From: an uncultured Sutterella sp. | GTDB taxonomy: Bacteria; Pseudomonadota; Gammaproteobacteria; Burkholderiales; Burkholderiaceae_F | Length of the DNA: 32,336 nucleotides | Direction of reading: 5' to 3' | NCBI GenBank assembly: GCA_905206345.1 | Contig: CAJLGW010000008.1 | Coordinates: 1-32,336, forward strand | Position numbers and translations under genes: made by a program | Notes under the pieces: generated by a model | What the model saw: the letters and a program-made list of their open reading frames with translations, nothing else | Databases searched by the model: none | What the model was told of the DNA's origin: nothing | In this document: positions 24,495-32,231 of the stretch, piece after piece | Position numbering within the stretch: the first letter of the stretch is position 1 | Layout: the number at the start of each line of letters is the position of its first letter

Positions 24495-25638
24495 CATTGG
24501 CCTCCAAACCGAAAATCACCAAGTCATCACGGTGAACCACTTCATCGAACGCTTTGTGGCCCAAGCGCGTTTCAATTTCATCACTGTGGCAACCTAAAAT
24601 CTTTTGAATTTCATCGGATGCGTAGTGAGATAAGCCACGAGCCAATTCCTCGCCACTTTCGTTGACAATGCTCACCGTGTTACCCGGTTCGAATTCACCT
24701 TCCACCGCTTTGATACCCACGGGCAAAATGCTGCAGCCACCGGCTTTTTTTATTGCTTTGGCGCACCCTGCATCCACTGTCAACTTACCCTTAATACGAG
24801 CACCAAAGGCCAACCATTTCTTTCTGAATTGCAAACGATTTTCTCGAGAAACGAAAAGGGTACCGATATTTTCTCCATTGAGAATTCGTGTAACGGAATC
24901 GGGTTCTTCACCGGAGGCAATCACCAAGTTAATGCCTGAGGTGGTTGCGTTTTTGGCTGCCTGCAATTTCGTTGCCATTCCGCCCGTACCGACGCTGCTA
25001 CCCGCGCCGCCGGCGCTCGCTTCAATCGCTGGCGTAATCTCTTCGACTTCGCTCACAAGTTTGGCATCGGGATGCGTTTGAGGATTTGCCGTATAAAGAC
25101 CGTCAACGTCAGACAAAATAATGACCAAATCGGCTTCAACAATGCCTGCCACCAAAGCCGACAAATTGTCATTGTCACCGATCTTTAATTCATCTAAAGC
25201 CACCACGTCATTTTCATTGACAATCGGAATTACACGGCTCTTTAAGAGCTCTTTAAAGGTATTACGAGCATTGATATAGCGATGACGATCCACCGTTTCT
25301 TGGCGAGTAATCAAAACTTGAGCCGTGATTTGTCCGTATTCCGAGAAAAATTTGTCGTAGGTGTGCATCAAGATGCCTTGACCCACAGCGGCGGCAGCTT
25401 GCTTACCCGGAATAGTTTTTGGCTTCTCGGTGAGGCCCAAACGATCAACCCCCACAGCCACAGCGCCCGAGGTCACCAAAATCATTTCTTTGCCTTGATT
25501 TTGAAGGTCTGAAAGCTCTCTAGCCAAACGATCCATTCGTGCAAAATCACGCTTGCCATTGGCATGCGTAATCGTGCTGGAACCGACTTTAACCACAATT
25601 CGTTTAGCGTTTTTTAATTCTGAGCGAGAAATCAACAT
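24481..25638 (-). CDS. proB: Glutamate 5-kinase with C-terminal PUA domain
   Basis: 385 residues. Phosphorylates glutamate with ATP as the first, feedback-controlled step of proline synthesis. The amino-acid kinase domain has VVKVGSSTIT, LVTSGAVAVG, NENDVVALDELKIGDNDNLSA (shown in part) and SDVDGLYTANP. GTGGMATKLQAAKNA is the phosphate-binding glycine loop. The last 100 residues form a PUA domain (GKLTVDAGCAKAI, GCSILPVGI). A ribosome site GGGTGA precedes the ATG. First gene of proBA. Confidence 0.96.
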   Translation of the reverse strand: MLISRSELKNAKRIVVKVGSSTITHANGKRDFARMDRLARELSDLQNQGKEMILVTSGAVAVGVDRLGLTEKPKTIPGKQAAAAVGQGILMHTYDKFFSEYGQITAQVLITRQETVDRHRYINARNTFKELLKSRVIPIVNENDVVALDELKIGDNDNLSALVAGIVEADLVIILSDVDGLYTANPQTHPDAKLVSEVEEITPAIEASAGGAGSSVGTGGMATKLQAAKNATTSGINLVIASGEEPDSVTRILNGENIGTLFVSRENRLQFRKKWLAFGARIKGKLTVDAGCAKAIKKAGGCSILPVGIKAVEGEFEPGNTVSIVNESGEELARGLSHYASDEIQKILGCHSDEIETRLGHKAFDEVVHRDDLVIFGLEANDEYL

Positions 25639-25667
25639 AACGTCACCCGTTTTAGAAGAATTCTTCC

Positions 25668-25673
25668 ATTATA
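25668..25673 (-). promoter_or_regulatory. Candidate -10 element of proBA
   Basis: A perfect TATAAT on the minus strand, 29 bases upstream of the proB ATG, giving a short leader. No convincing -35 is visible at 16-18 bases; TTTGTA at a 15-base spacing is the best available. Confidence 0.45.
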
Positions 25674-25687
25674 TTTAAAGATTATTA

Positions 25688-26101
25688 CTACAAACATCCC
25701 GTCATATAGACAGGTAGCAACACGAGATCACCCTCAACTTTAAGATCCTTCGTGCAGATGATGTAACGCTTACCTAACCTATCGCGATATTTGTTAACAA
25801 AAAAGTCCAATGAAGCATGCTTACGATAGTCGCCAGACTTCACCTCAATCGGACAGATTTTTTTCATTTGGCGAATCAAGAAATCAATTTCGATATTTTT
25901 GCGACTCGCATCGTCCTTGGCTTCGGTTTGACATCCTCCCCTCGTTAAATTGGGGTGAGGCAAAGACCAGCTTTGCATCTGGTCGCGGAATCCGATCGAT
26001 TGCAAAAAATCCGCCCAAAGAGCCAATCCGCCCCAAGGCGAGACGTTGTCAGCGTCAGAAAAGCTAATCTGATAGCGTTGAGTGGTCACCACAACCTCCA
26101 T
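25688..26101 (-). pseudogene. Chimeric ORF: IS1380-type transposase N-terminus joined to a DUF4143 ATPase C-terminus
   Basis: The 137-codon frame begins like an IS1380-family transposase (TTQRYQISFSDADNVSPWGGLALWADFLQSIGF, given here as TTQRYQISF and SPWGGLALWADFLQSIGF). After LPHPN it switches to the C-terminal end of an AAA ATPase of the DUF4143 type (IEIDFLIRQMKKICPIEVKSG, shown as IEIDFLI and CPIEVKSG, then LPVYMTGCL). Neither half is complete: the transposase lacks its catalytic D-D-E core and the ATPase its nucleotide-binding domain. A hairpin-rich stretch at 25934-25984 lies at the join. Expression would give a product of doubtful use. Confidence 0.75.
25934..25984 (-). mobile_element. 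Possible IS605-type right-end scar at the chimera junction
   Basis: Contains an imperfect hairpin around CCCC...GGGG (CATCCTCCCCTCG and TTGGGGTGAGG) and a second one, GACCAG/CTGGTC. On the minus strand it reads as a structured end followed by GAGGATGTCAAAC, which resembles the right ends of IS200/IS605 elements. No transposase of that family is present here, so this is only a suggestion. Confidence 0.4.
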
Positions 26102-26152
26102 CGGCGCTTTTGTTCAGAAAATTTCCTTTATTATCAATGGCCTGCCGTTGCA

Positions 26153-26178
26153 TTTTCTAATGGAATCCCATTAGAAAA
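26153..26178. repeat. Perfect 11-bp hairpin inside an uncertain ORF
   Basis: TTTTCTAATGG (26153-26163) and CCATTAGAAAA (26168-26178) with loop AATC. It lies between the chimeric ORF and the unknown ORF that follows and could be an operator, an IS end or an attachment-like palindrome. Confidence 0.5.
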
Positions 26179-26200
26179 TGATACATTAAATCCTTTGCCA

Positions 26201-26551
26201 ATGTCTATTGGAAAATCTGGGTTTAATACTCTTCTTGAAATCACTTTTAGTAATGAGCAATTGGCCGATAACTATGGCATTTCTGTGCCCGAAGATTGCA
26301 GGTTTAGTTCGCTGAAGTTCGAATTTCGAAAAATTCGTAGAAATATTATGGACTGGTTCTCGGATGAATGCCTTGGCGAAGATGAAGTCCTACACATATT
26401 TGAAGGAAGAGACGAACTTATTAGTTATTTCATTAATGAAATTGTTGATGACATTAATTTCAAAGCTCGTCATTACGAAAGAGAGAATCAAAGCTATCTC
26501 CGAACTAAAGCCCGTTCAGAAGCTCGATACGGATCTCAGAGCAAGTATTGA
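26201..26551 (+). CDS. Unknown protein, probably a fragment
   Basis: 116 codons from ATG 26201; the frame is open further upstream without a better start or ribosome binding site. I do not recognise the family. It is acidic and helix-rich (SSLKFEFRKIRRNIMDWF, ELISYFINEIVDDINF) with no signal peptide or membrane segment. From about 26480 the adjacent frame carries hsdM homology, so the last 20 or so codons of this ORF are read across hsdM sequence in the wrong frame. The real 3' end of the gene was probably lost at a deletion that joined it to hsdM. Confidence 0.45.
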   Translation: MSIGKSGFNTLLEITFSNEQLADNYGISVPEDCRFSSLKFEFRKIRRNIMDWFSDECLGEDEVLHIFEGRDELISYFINEIVDDINFKARHYERENQSYLRTKARSEARYGSQSKY

Positions 26552-27005
26552 TGACATTTTGCGCGAAGGCATGGGGGAACATCCCTTGGGATGGAAAACA
26601 ACGCTTGAATCTTCATTCAAGACAGCGAACATCAAGGTTTCCAAGGCGGTCCTAAACGCTATTGTTAAAGCCCTGTTGGTGCGCAATCCCGACGGTGATG
26701 TTGTGAAGGACAAAGATGGCAACGTCGAGTACGACTCCGATCTCAAGCAGTCCGAGAATGTTCCGTTGTTGGATCGCGTGGATGAATACTTTAAAACGGA
26801 AGTTCTGCCCTTTGTGCCAGATGCCGTGATTGAAAAAACGGTGGTTGATGATACAGACGGTCAGATTGGCCCCGTTAGCTATAAAATCAATTTCAACAAG
26901 TACTTCTACAAGTACGAACCGCCCCGTGATCCCGCTGTGATTGCTACGGAAATTGTAGCGCTGGAAGATGAAACGAGTCGCATGATGAAGGAGTTGTTCA
27001 AATGA
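26480..27005 (+). pseudogene. Type I restriction HsdM, C-terminal fragment
   Basis: About the last 175 codons of a type I DNA methyltransferase subunit: LDRVDEYFKTEVLPFVPDAV, then DDTDGQIGPVSYKINFNKYFYKYEPP (shown as GPVSYKINFNKYFYKY), and a final helix before the stop. The methylase core with the SAM site and the NPPY motif is missing. Homology begins near ITKERIKAISELKP; the ATG at 26364 in this frame is probably chance. Its stop overlaps the next start (ATGA), preserving the normal hsdM-hsdS coupling. Confidence 0.8.
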
Positions 27006-27190
27006 TCCAATGCCTTCCTCTGAAGTATCTTGCTGACTTTCGTGGTGGTTGTACTCCAAAAGATAAGACTCTGTTATTAGACAATGGTGGAATAGACTCA
27101 CTTCCGTGGTTACTCACCGAAGATCTAAATAATGGGTTCATTACCACATCGAAATATAATATTAAGAATGAGGCATTAAAGCGTGGGTAG
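27002..27190 (+). pseudogene. Type I restriction HsdS, N-terminal fragment
   Basis: 62 codons that begin like the first target-recognition domain of an S subunit (LKYLADFRGGCTPKDKT, then LPWLLTEDLNNGFI). It starts in the four-base overlap with hsdM. Homology stops near KNEAL, where TnpB-type sequence takes over in another frame. The specificity subunit is destroyed, so with hsdM truncated as well no modification activity is expected from this locus. Confidence 0.75.
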
Positions 27191-27267
27191 AAGCGATGAA
27201 ATCCGCGCCAACGAGCGCGGGCACAGTACCAGTCGAAACGGATTCAGATGTGAGGAGGCTGGCCTAA
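27181..27267 (+). pseudogene. TnpB-like C-terminal tail
   Basis: A frame shifted by one from the hsdS fragment reads WVEAMKSAPTSAGTVPVETD and SDVRRLA, then TAA at 27265. The composition and position resemble the disordered tails of IS605-group TnpB proteins. The catalytic domains are absent. The element appears to have inserted into hsdS and later lost most of its body. Confidence 0.5.
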
Positions 27268-27420
27268 AGGGACGGGCTCTCTGAGGAGTCAAGGCCGGAA
27301 GCGTATAGAGGAGGACGCAACTGCGTCCGAGCATATGCCGCGTACGGGCTTGACGGAGTGGGGAGATCGTCGAAGCCTTGTGTGAGGAGACATCTGCTAC
27401 CCACAGATATCCCCGAAGAG
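27268..27420 (+). ncRNA. Possible omega RNA-like structured 3' region of a TnpB element
   Basis: This G-rich stretch follows the TnpB tail with no good reading frame. It holds a clear hairpin GGACGC-AACT-GCGTCC (27313-27328) and another, ATCTG...CAGAT, near 27391-27407. IS605-group elements carry the guide RNA scaffold in this position. Without an intact TnpB and without a family match the call is tentative. Confidence 0.35.
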
Positions 27421-27424
27421 CCCC

Positions 27425-27449
27425 AAAAAAAGCGCGATTAACTCGCGCT
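27425..27449 (-). terminator. Terminator of the second autotransporter gene
   Basis: Minus-strand stem AGCGCGA/TCGCGCT with loop GTTAA followed by seven T. It lies about 90 bases after the autotransporter stop. Confidence 0.88.
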
Positions 27450-27463
27450 GTAAATACCTGGTT

Positions 27464-27509
27464 GCCCCAGAAGGGGCCTCAGATAACCGAAGCAGCTTCG
27501 TTAACTGAG
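27464..27509. repeat. Two further hairpins between autotransporter stop and terminator
   Basis: GCCCC-AGAA-GGGGC (27464-27477) and a 32-base near-palindrome from CTCAG to CTGAG (27478-27509). Together with the terminator they make three consecutive stems in the 3' untranslated region, which could stabilise the mRNA. Confidence 0.55.
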
Positions 27510-27540
27510 GACCCAATGGATGAACTAATAGTAGTGTTGT

Positions 27541-30039
27541 TTACCAGGCATAGCGAACGCCGACTGTTGCTCGCCAATCCGTGTCGATAGTTGCGCCGCT
27601 GGTGCGTTCAACGTCGGCCCAGAGATAGGCATTCTTGGTCAGATTAAAGTTGCCGCCGAAGCCGTATTCAACCCAGGTGTCGTCGCCGTCGATCTTGACG
27701 ACGCCGGTACTGCCGGCTGCGGTGCCGGTAATCTTGCTGTCGCCAAGGAACTCATGAACGACGGATGCGCGGACGTAGAGGTCGCCTCTGTTGTTCGGGC
27801 ACTTGATGCCGGAAGCAAACCCAAGACGGCCGGTAAGGTTGTCAACGTCGTCAACACTGTAGCGGGCGTTACCAAGGTTGAAGTCGTCACCCTTGACCCA
27901 GGTGTAAATGACTTCAGCCTGCGGTTCGACATAGAAGAGATCGTTCAAGTCAAAGCGCCAGCCGAATTCGCCGGACACGCTGAAGGCCATGTTGTCCATC
28001 GAACCCGTGAAGGTCTTGTCGACCGTCAGATCGTTTTCGAATTTGGCAAGACGAACAACCGTATCAACGAACATGCCGTTGTCGGCCATCCAGGTTGCAT
28101 AGCCTGCGAGACCGTAAGCCTTGATGTCGGAAGTGTTGCGAGAGGCATCGAATTCACCATCGGTGTAGCTGAAAGCAACGCCAACGCGAGTGCCGTAGTC
28201 GGCGAGGATGGTGTCGGCACCGACCTGAATCGTGTTGAAGTCGGTCTTGGTGTGGTTGTCACCCTTAAGCTTGCCGCCGTCATAGCGAGCCCATGCACCG
28301 TACGTGCCTTCGGAGGCGCGAAGATCGCCCATGCGCTTGCGAACGTCGTTCGTAAGAATACGGTTGGTCATCATGGGAACAGCTGAACCAAGCTCAAGCG
28401 TGGATTCCATAATCGAATTGACCTTGACGGCCGCTGAAGAGGCGTCAATCTTGCCGCTTGCATCAAGCAGGGCCTTCCTTTCACCAGCAACGAGGCCTTC
28501 CTTCATGATGACCGTGGTGCCGTCAGCACCATTCTCAATGGAGAATGCCTTATTGAATGTATCAAGATCGCCACCCAACTTGTCATTGAGTTCACCGGAT
28601 GCAACGACTTCGAGAGAAGAACCGTCGGACAAGCTGGCCACGGAGACCGTATTGGCTTTGGCGTCGTTCAGCACGATCTGACCTTTCTTACTAGTCAGAG
28701 CACCCTGTACATTAAAAGTGCTGCCTTCAATGAGTTCAACGGAAGAATTATCCAGAGTAATGGTCGATGCATTGTCTACCTTGATGTCGCCGGTAATCTC
28801 AGTGGAGCCATCCTTTAAGTTCATGGCGCCGTTGGTTTCAACGATAACGTCGCCAACGAGCACGTTGTGCTTCCCGCCGAGGGTGACTTCACTGGAAGCA
28901 CCGGTTTCAGAAGCACCTGCTGTCTTAATTGCGATAGCGTCGTCTTTGGCGGTGACGTTAACGTTCAAATCTCCACCGATGGAAATCTTGCCGCCGTCGG
29001 CAGAATTCACGCCATAGGCAGTGCCCAACCCTTGATTAAGGGTAATGGAAGTCTGGGTGCTATTGCCGAGGGTAACATTGGCACCCGAGCCGGCATTGAT
29101 GCCGAAGGCTTGTTTGGAGGTCGTGCCAGAAGGGGATTTATCCGTAAGAGTAGAGGGCACATCAATGTTGATGACTAGGCTCTTCGATTTGATGTCAATC
29201 TTGGCGTTTTCCTGAGCGGCAATAGCCTGAGTGCCGTCGGAGAAACCGGGGTTGGAAGGATTAAAGTCGACACCTGCGCCCTTCAGATCAATTCTCAATT
29301 CTTGAACCTTATCGGTGACGGTAAAGGAAGAGTCTTGGCTCATAACACCAACAACGTTGCGTTGGGCCGTTTGATTGCCGGTGATTTCGCTTTTCAGCAG
29401 GACATTCCCGGAATTGTTGAAGGTCACAGCTCCGTAAGCAACGACGGCTGTCGCACCAAATTCGCTGGAAGCATGGACGACGACGTCGCCGGAGTTGGAG
29501 AAGTCAATCTTGCCGGTAGCCTGAACGTCAATTGCTTCGGCCGAGTAGTTTTTAGTAGTAGCCTTAATGGAAACATCTTCGCCGGTGAATTTGGCTGATG
29601 CCGTTTTGGAGCCCATTCCGTTAACCAATAAGCCATATCCCCAAACGTTTGATGCACCTGGGCCGGTGACATCAATTTCAGTATGCTTGGAGTTGAATAC
29701 GACAGAAGAGTCTTCATCGCCACATCGGATATGGATGCCGGCAAATCGTTTATCAGCGTCAGTGGTCGTGAAGTTAACTTTCAGATAGTCGCCACCAAAA
29801 TTGGCGGTGGCTCCGTTGTAGATGAAAATTCCTTCGTTATAACCAGCTGGAACGTATACATTTGCATTAGTAATTACGCTGGTACCGGTGACGGTAACAT
29901 TATTGCCGGTGGCCGAGTTGCCACTACCTTGAACATTGATAGCGGAGTTCAAGGTTTTGTTGGAATAATCGGTGGTCGTGGCCTGACCGACGCTGGAGAG
30001 AGCCATTAAGACTACGGTAGCCAAAATTGTTTTTTTCAT
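27541..30039 (-). CDS. Autotransporter with intact passenger and beta-barrel
   Basis: 832 residues from ATG 30039, chosen because GGAG lies six bases upstream; the GTG at 30051 is rejected. Signal peptide MKKTILATVVLMALSSVGQA, a long passenger of short beta-helix-like turns rich in Gly, Asn, Thr and Val (about residues 21-570), and an autotransporter barrel from about GTYGAWARYDGGKLKG to the final RYAW. No protease or RGD motif is apparent, so adhesion or surface cover is the best guess. The region looks more GC-rich than the genes around it. An eight-G tract lies 41-48 bases upstream of the start. The downstream side carries a terminator; the upstream side is cut by an IS at 30149. Confidence 0.92.
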   Translation of the reverse strand: MKKTILATVVLMALSSVGQATTTDYSNKTLNSAINVQGSGNSATGNNVTVTGTSVITNANVYVPAGYNEGIFIYNGATANFGGDYLKVNFTTTDADKRFAGIHIRCGDEDSSVVFNSKHTEIDVTGPGASNVWGYGLLVNGMGSKTASAKFTGEDVSIKATTKNYSAEAIDVQATGKIDFSNSGDVVVHASSEFGATAVVAYGAVTFNNSGNVLLKSEITGNQTAQRNVVGVMSQDSSFTVTDKVQELRIDLKGAGVDFNPSNPGFSDGTQAIAAQENAKIDIKSKSLVINIDVPSTLTDKSPSGTTSKQAFGINAGSGANVTLGNSTQTSITLNQGLGTAYGVNSADGGKISIGGDLNVNVTAKDDAIAIKTAGASETGASSEVTLGGKHNVLVGDVIVETNGAMNLKDGSTEITGDIKVDNASTITLDNSSVELIEGSTFNVQGALTSKKGQIVLNDAKANTVSVASLSDGSSLEVVASGELNDKLGGDLDTFNKAFSIENGADGTTVIMKEGLVAGERKALLDASGKIDASSAAVKVNSIMESTLELGSAVPMMTNRILTNDVRKRMGDLRASEGTYGAWARYDGGKLKGDNHTKTDFNTIQVGADTILADYGTRVGVAFSYTDGEFDASRNTSDIKAYGLAGYATWMADNGMFVDTVVRLAKFENDLTVDKTFTGSMDNMAFSVSGEFGWRFDLNDLFYVEPQAEVIYTWVKGDDFNLGNARYSVDDVDNLTGRLGFASGIKCPNNRGDLYVRASVVHEFLGDSKITGTAAGSTGVVKIDGDDTWVEYGFGGNFNLTKNAYLWADVERTSGATIDTDWRATVGVRYAW

Positions 30040-30079
30040 AATTAACTCCACGAGAGAAGGACGAATATTGCTCAGTTTG

Positions 30080-30087
30080 CCCCCCCC
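30080..30087 (-). promoter_or_regulatory. Eight-G tract upstream of the second autotransporter
   Basis: A run of eight G on the minus strand, 41-48 bases before ATG 30039. A weak promoter can be drawn around it (GTGCCA, spacer of 18 that contains the tract, CAATAT). With nine G the ATG formed at the tract's start would read in frame into the autotransporter. Both observations would make length changes matter. Confidence 0.6.
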
Positions 30088-30174
30088 ATGGCACTTTTGT
30101 CAAATATCTCAGATACATCTGTGTCTCTTGCGCAACAAAATACAAAGTCCCCAAACTCCCGCCAAACTAGTTCT

Positions 30175-30217
30175 GGAGCACGTTGATCCATGTCAATTGT
30201 GCTCCTAATTCTTTTTT
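30175..30217 (+). terminator. Hairpin with T tract inside the IS left end
   Basis: GGAGCAC (30175-30181) and GTGCTCC (30199-30205) enclose 17 bases, followed by TAATTCTTTTTT. Such a stem would stop outside transcripts from reading into the transposase gene. Confidence 0.5.
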
Positions 30218-30301
30218 AACTCTTTGATTTTTAATGCTGTTTATTGACCTTCTATGACTTTTTGATAAAATAGTCTATAGTTTTAAAAGGTAGGCTATAT
30301 C

Positions 30302-32032
30302 ATGTCCGACTCCTCCATCAATTGGCTCTATTCCACTTACACCGACACACACGGTCGCACCTACGTTTACACCTACTACAACAAGTGGGATCCTGTTAAA
30401 CGTCAGTCTCGTATCGCTCAACGCGCTCATGTCGGTCGTTTAGATCCTCAAACCGGCGAAGTCCGTATTGGTAAGAAATTCTTGAGTACGCATCCACAGT
30501 TTGAGGGAAAGACTTGGTTCTATGAGTCCAATGAATTGGTGGAACGAGATACACAAGTCCTCGAGGCTGAGTTGGTTGATGCAGAACAAACTCAATGGCG
30601 CAATGACTGCGTCTCTGTTGGTTTGGGTTGGGCTGCTTGGAAACAAGCCGAAAAAATCGGATTGTTAGAGGATTTAGAAGAAGTCTTTGGAAGAGATAAT
30701 GCTCGTCATTTATTAGCTCTTGCCATCTATCAATTGGATTGTGGCGGTGCCATGATGAGTTTTGAAGACTGGCTTGCTATGAACTGGCTCCCTCATGTTC
30801 AACCCTTAGCCGGTCAGCGCATTTCCGAGCTATTGGCTGAAGTCACTCAAAACAAAATGGATGCTTATTACGCCATGCGTTATGAGCGCATTGTCAAGCG
30901 TTACGAAGCGGTTTTAAAGAAAAATGCTCAGCACTCAAACACCCCTATGGCCATTGCCTTAGACAGTACCAGTATCAGCACTTACTCCAATACGATCGTT
31001 GATGCGGCTTACGGTCATGCCAAACAAAATGAGCACCTCAAACAAGTCAACCTGACGCTTTGTACAGACTATTTAACGGGTGACATTTGCTATGCCTACC
31101 AAAGCGAGGGTTTGATCAATGACATGGCTCTGTTTCCTAATTTACTGATGCGAATAGAGAAAAATGGCATTAACTTATCGAAAACCTTGGTTGTGACTGA
31201 CCGTGGTTATGCCAGTCTTTACAACACTCAAAAGCTCTATAACCTTGAGATTCCCTTTATTCAAGGGGTGCGTGTGATTGAGGACACCATCAAAGAGAAA
31301 TTTGAGAAGTATGAAGCTTCCTTTAGAAACATTGCATTCACCAACAGTGAATTGGGTGTTTCAGCTCGAAGCTTTGAAGATCAGTGGCGTGCAGATACTG
31401 AAGACGGTCAAATCACTGTCAAGGGTCTGTTGCATTTGTATTTCAATCCTACAAAAGCAAGCTTTGAACAAATGGCTTTATTGAAAGCGGTTGATAGCAT
31501 GATTGAGTTGCGTAACACAGGTGCTCGTTATGACTATGACAAATGGCGTCAAGTCAGTCGTTTTATTACTGAAGACAAAGGCGTCTTTAGTCGTAACCTT
31601 GAAACGTTGGAGGCAACGGCTAATGCAATGGGACGCTTTGTGATTCGATCAAATTCGATCAGTAATCCCTTTGCAGCGTTGTCACTTTACCGGATGCGTA
31701 ACATCGTTGAAGTGGGCTTTAATCAATTTAAGAACCAAACCAGTGGCTCTCGTATGTACGCCACTAACAGCACTTATATTGGAAAGCTTTTTATTCATAC
31801 ACTGGCACAAGCATTGCGCATGACGATGTTGATGAAAGTGAAGCGCTCTGAGTTACCAGGTAATCCTTTACCGAAGGATTCTTTGGAAAAAGCGTTTTGG
31901 CAGATGAGAAAGTTGATGGCAGATAAGCCAATCGGACGTAATGCGTGGGTAGTTAAAGAGGTTCCGAGAAAAACTCGAAACCTCTTCGAAGCCCTCGAAC
32001 TTCCCATCCCGACCAGACTACTTAAAGACTAG
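30302..32032 (+). CDS. IS4/IS1634-type DDE transposase
   Basis: 576 residues, full length. The DDE triad is visible: D221 in MAIALDSTSIS, D300 in LVVTDRGYAS and E470 in YRMRNIVEVGFNQFK. The block HLKQVNLTLCTDYLTGD before the second D is typical of the IS1634/IS1549 group. The stop codon lies within the right inverted repeat. AAAAGG precedes the ATG. The gene has no frameshift, so the element may be active. Confidence 0.9.
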   Translation: MSDSSINWLYSTYTDTHGRTYVYTYYNKWDPVKRQSRIAQRAHVGRLDPQTGEVRIGKKFLSTHPQFEGKTWFYESNELVERDTQVLEAELVDAEQTQWRNDCVSVGLGWAAWKQAEKIGLLEDLEEVFGRDNARHLLALAIYQLDCGGAMMSFEDWLAMNWLPHVQPLAGQRISELLAEVTQNKMDAYYAMRYERIVKRYEAVLKKNAQHSNTPMAIALDSTSISTYSNTIVDAAYGHAKQNEHLKQVNLTLCTDYLTGDICYAYQSEGLINDMALFPNLLMRIEKNGINLSKTLVVTDRGYASLYNTQKLYNLEIPFIQGVRVIEDTIKEKFEKYEASFRNIAFTNSELGVSARSFEDQWRADTEDGQITVKGLLHLYFNPTKASFEQMALLKAVDSMIELRNTGARYDYDKWRQVSRFITEDKGVFSRNLETLEATANAMGRFVIRSNSISNPFAALSLYRMRNIVEVGFNQFKNQTSGSRMYATNSTYIGKLFIHTLAQALRMTMLMKVKRSELPGNPLPKDSLEKAFWQMRKLMADKPIGRNAWVVKEVPRKTRNLFEALELPIPTRLLKD

Positions 32033-32158
32033 TTTGGCGGGAGTTCGGGGTTATAGCTAGTTGACGAAAACCAACTATTGATGATGAATCGTACAGTTGA
32101 CACGAAATTATACGCTTGTGTGATCTCATCATGTGGAATCGGAATCGGAATCTGTCCA

Positions 32159-32230
32159 CTACTGTCCAAAATAATTTTTATTAAATACCCCTGCATCAAT
32201 AATTTCGGCCTTTAGCTGTCCAATATATCG
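32159..32230 (-). pseudogene. Unidentified coding remnant between two IS elements
   Basis: On the minus strand RYIGQLKAEIIDAGVFNKNY and FGQ, then TAG, looks like real coding sequence cut by the IS at 32232. I do not recognise the family. The 110 bases beyond the stop (32051-32158) also read open in one frame (GQIPIPIPHDEITQAYNF), vaguely like an HsdS linker, but too short to assign. Confidence 0.3.
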
Positions 32231-32231
32231 T

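Larger units (their letters stand above)
30149..32050 (+). mobile_element. Complete insertion sequence, IS4/IS1634-type, 1902 bp
   Basis: Bounded by 23-base inverted repeats: CCCCAAACTCCCGCCAAACTAGT at the left (30149-30171, quoted as CCCCAAACTCC and CGCCAAACTAGT) and its inverse with one mismatch at the right (32028-32050). It carries one transposase gene. I see no obvious target-site duplication in the flanks (AAAGT versus TTATA). It lies about 110 bases upstream of the second autotransporter start and separates that gene from whatever stood upstream. Confidence 0.88.

Noticed and set aside
26364..26480. ATG 26364 as the true start of the hsdM-frame protein
   Set aside because: The first 35 or so codons have no HsdM similarity and overlap another frame with better protein-like content; the fragment has lost its real start.
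27754..28386. A 210-codon plus-strand ORF opposite the second autotransporter
   Set aside because: It is antisense to a clear barrel-encoding region and has no start signal or family features; it reflects the base composition of the passenger and barrel codons.
30149..32050. Target-site duplication around the complete IS
   Set aside because: Five to eight bases on either side do not match; either the ends have drifted or the boundaries differ by a few bases.
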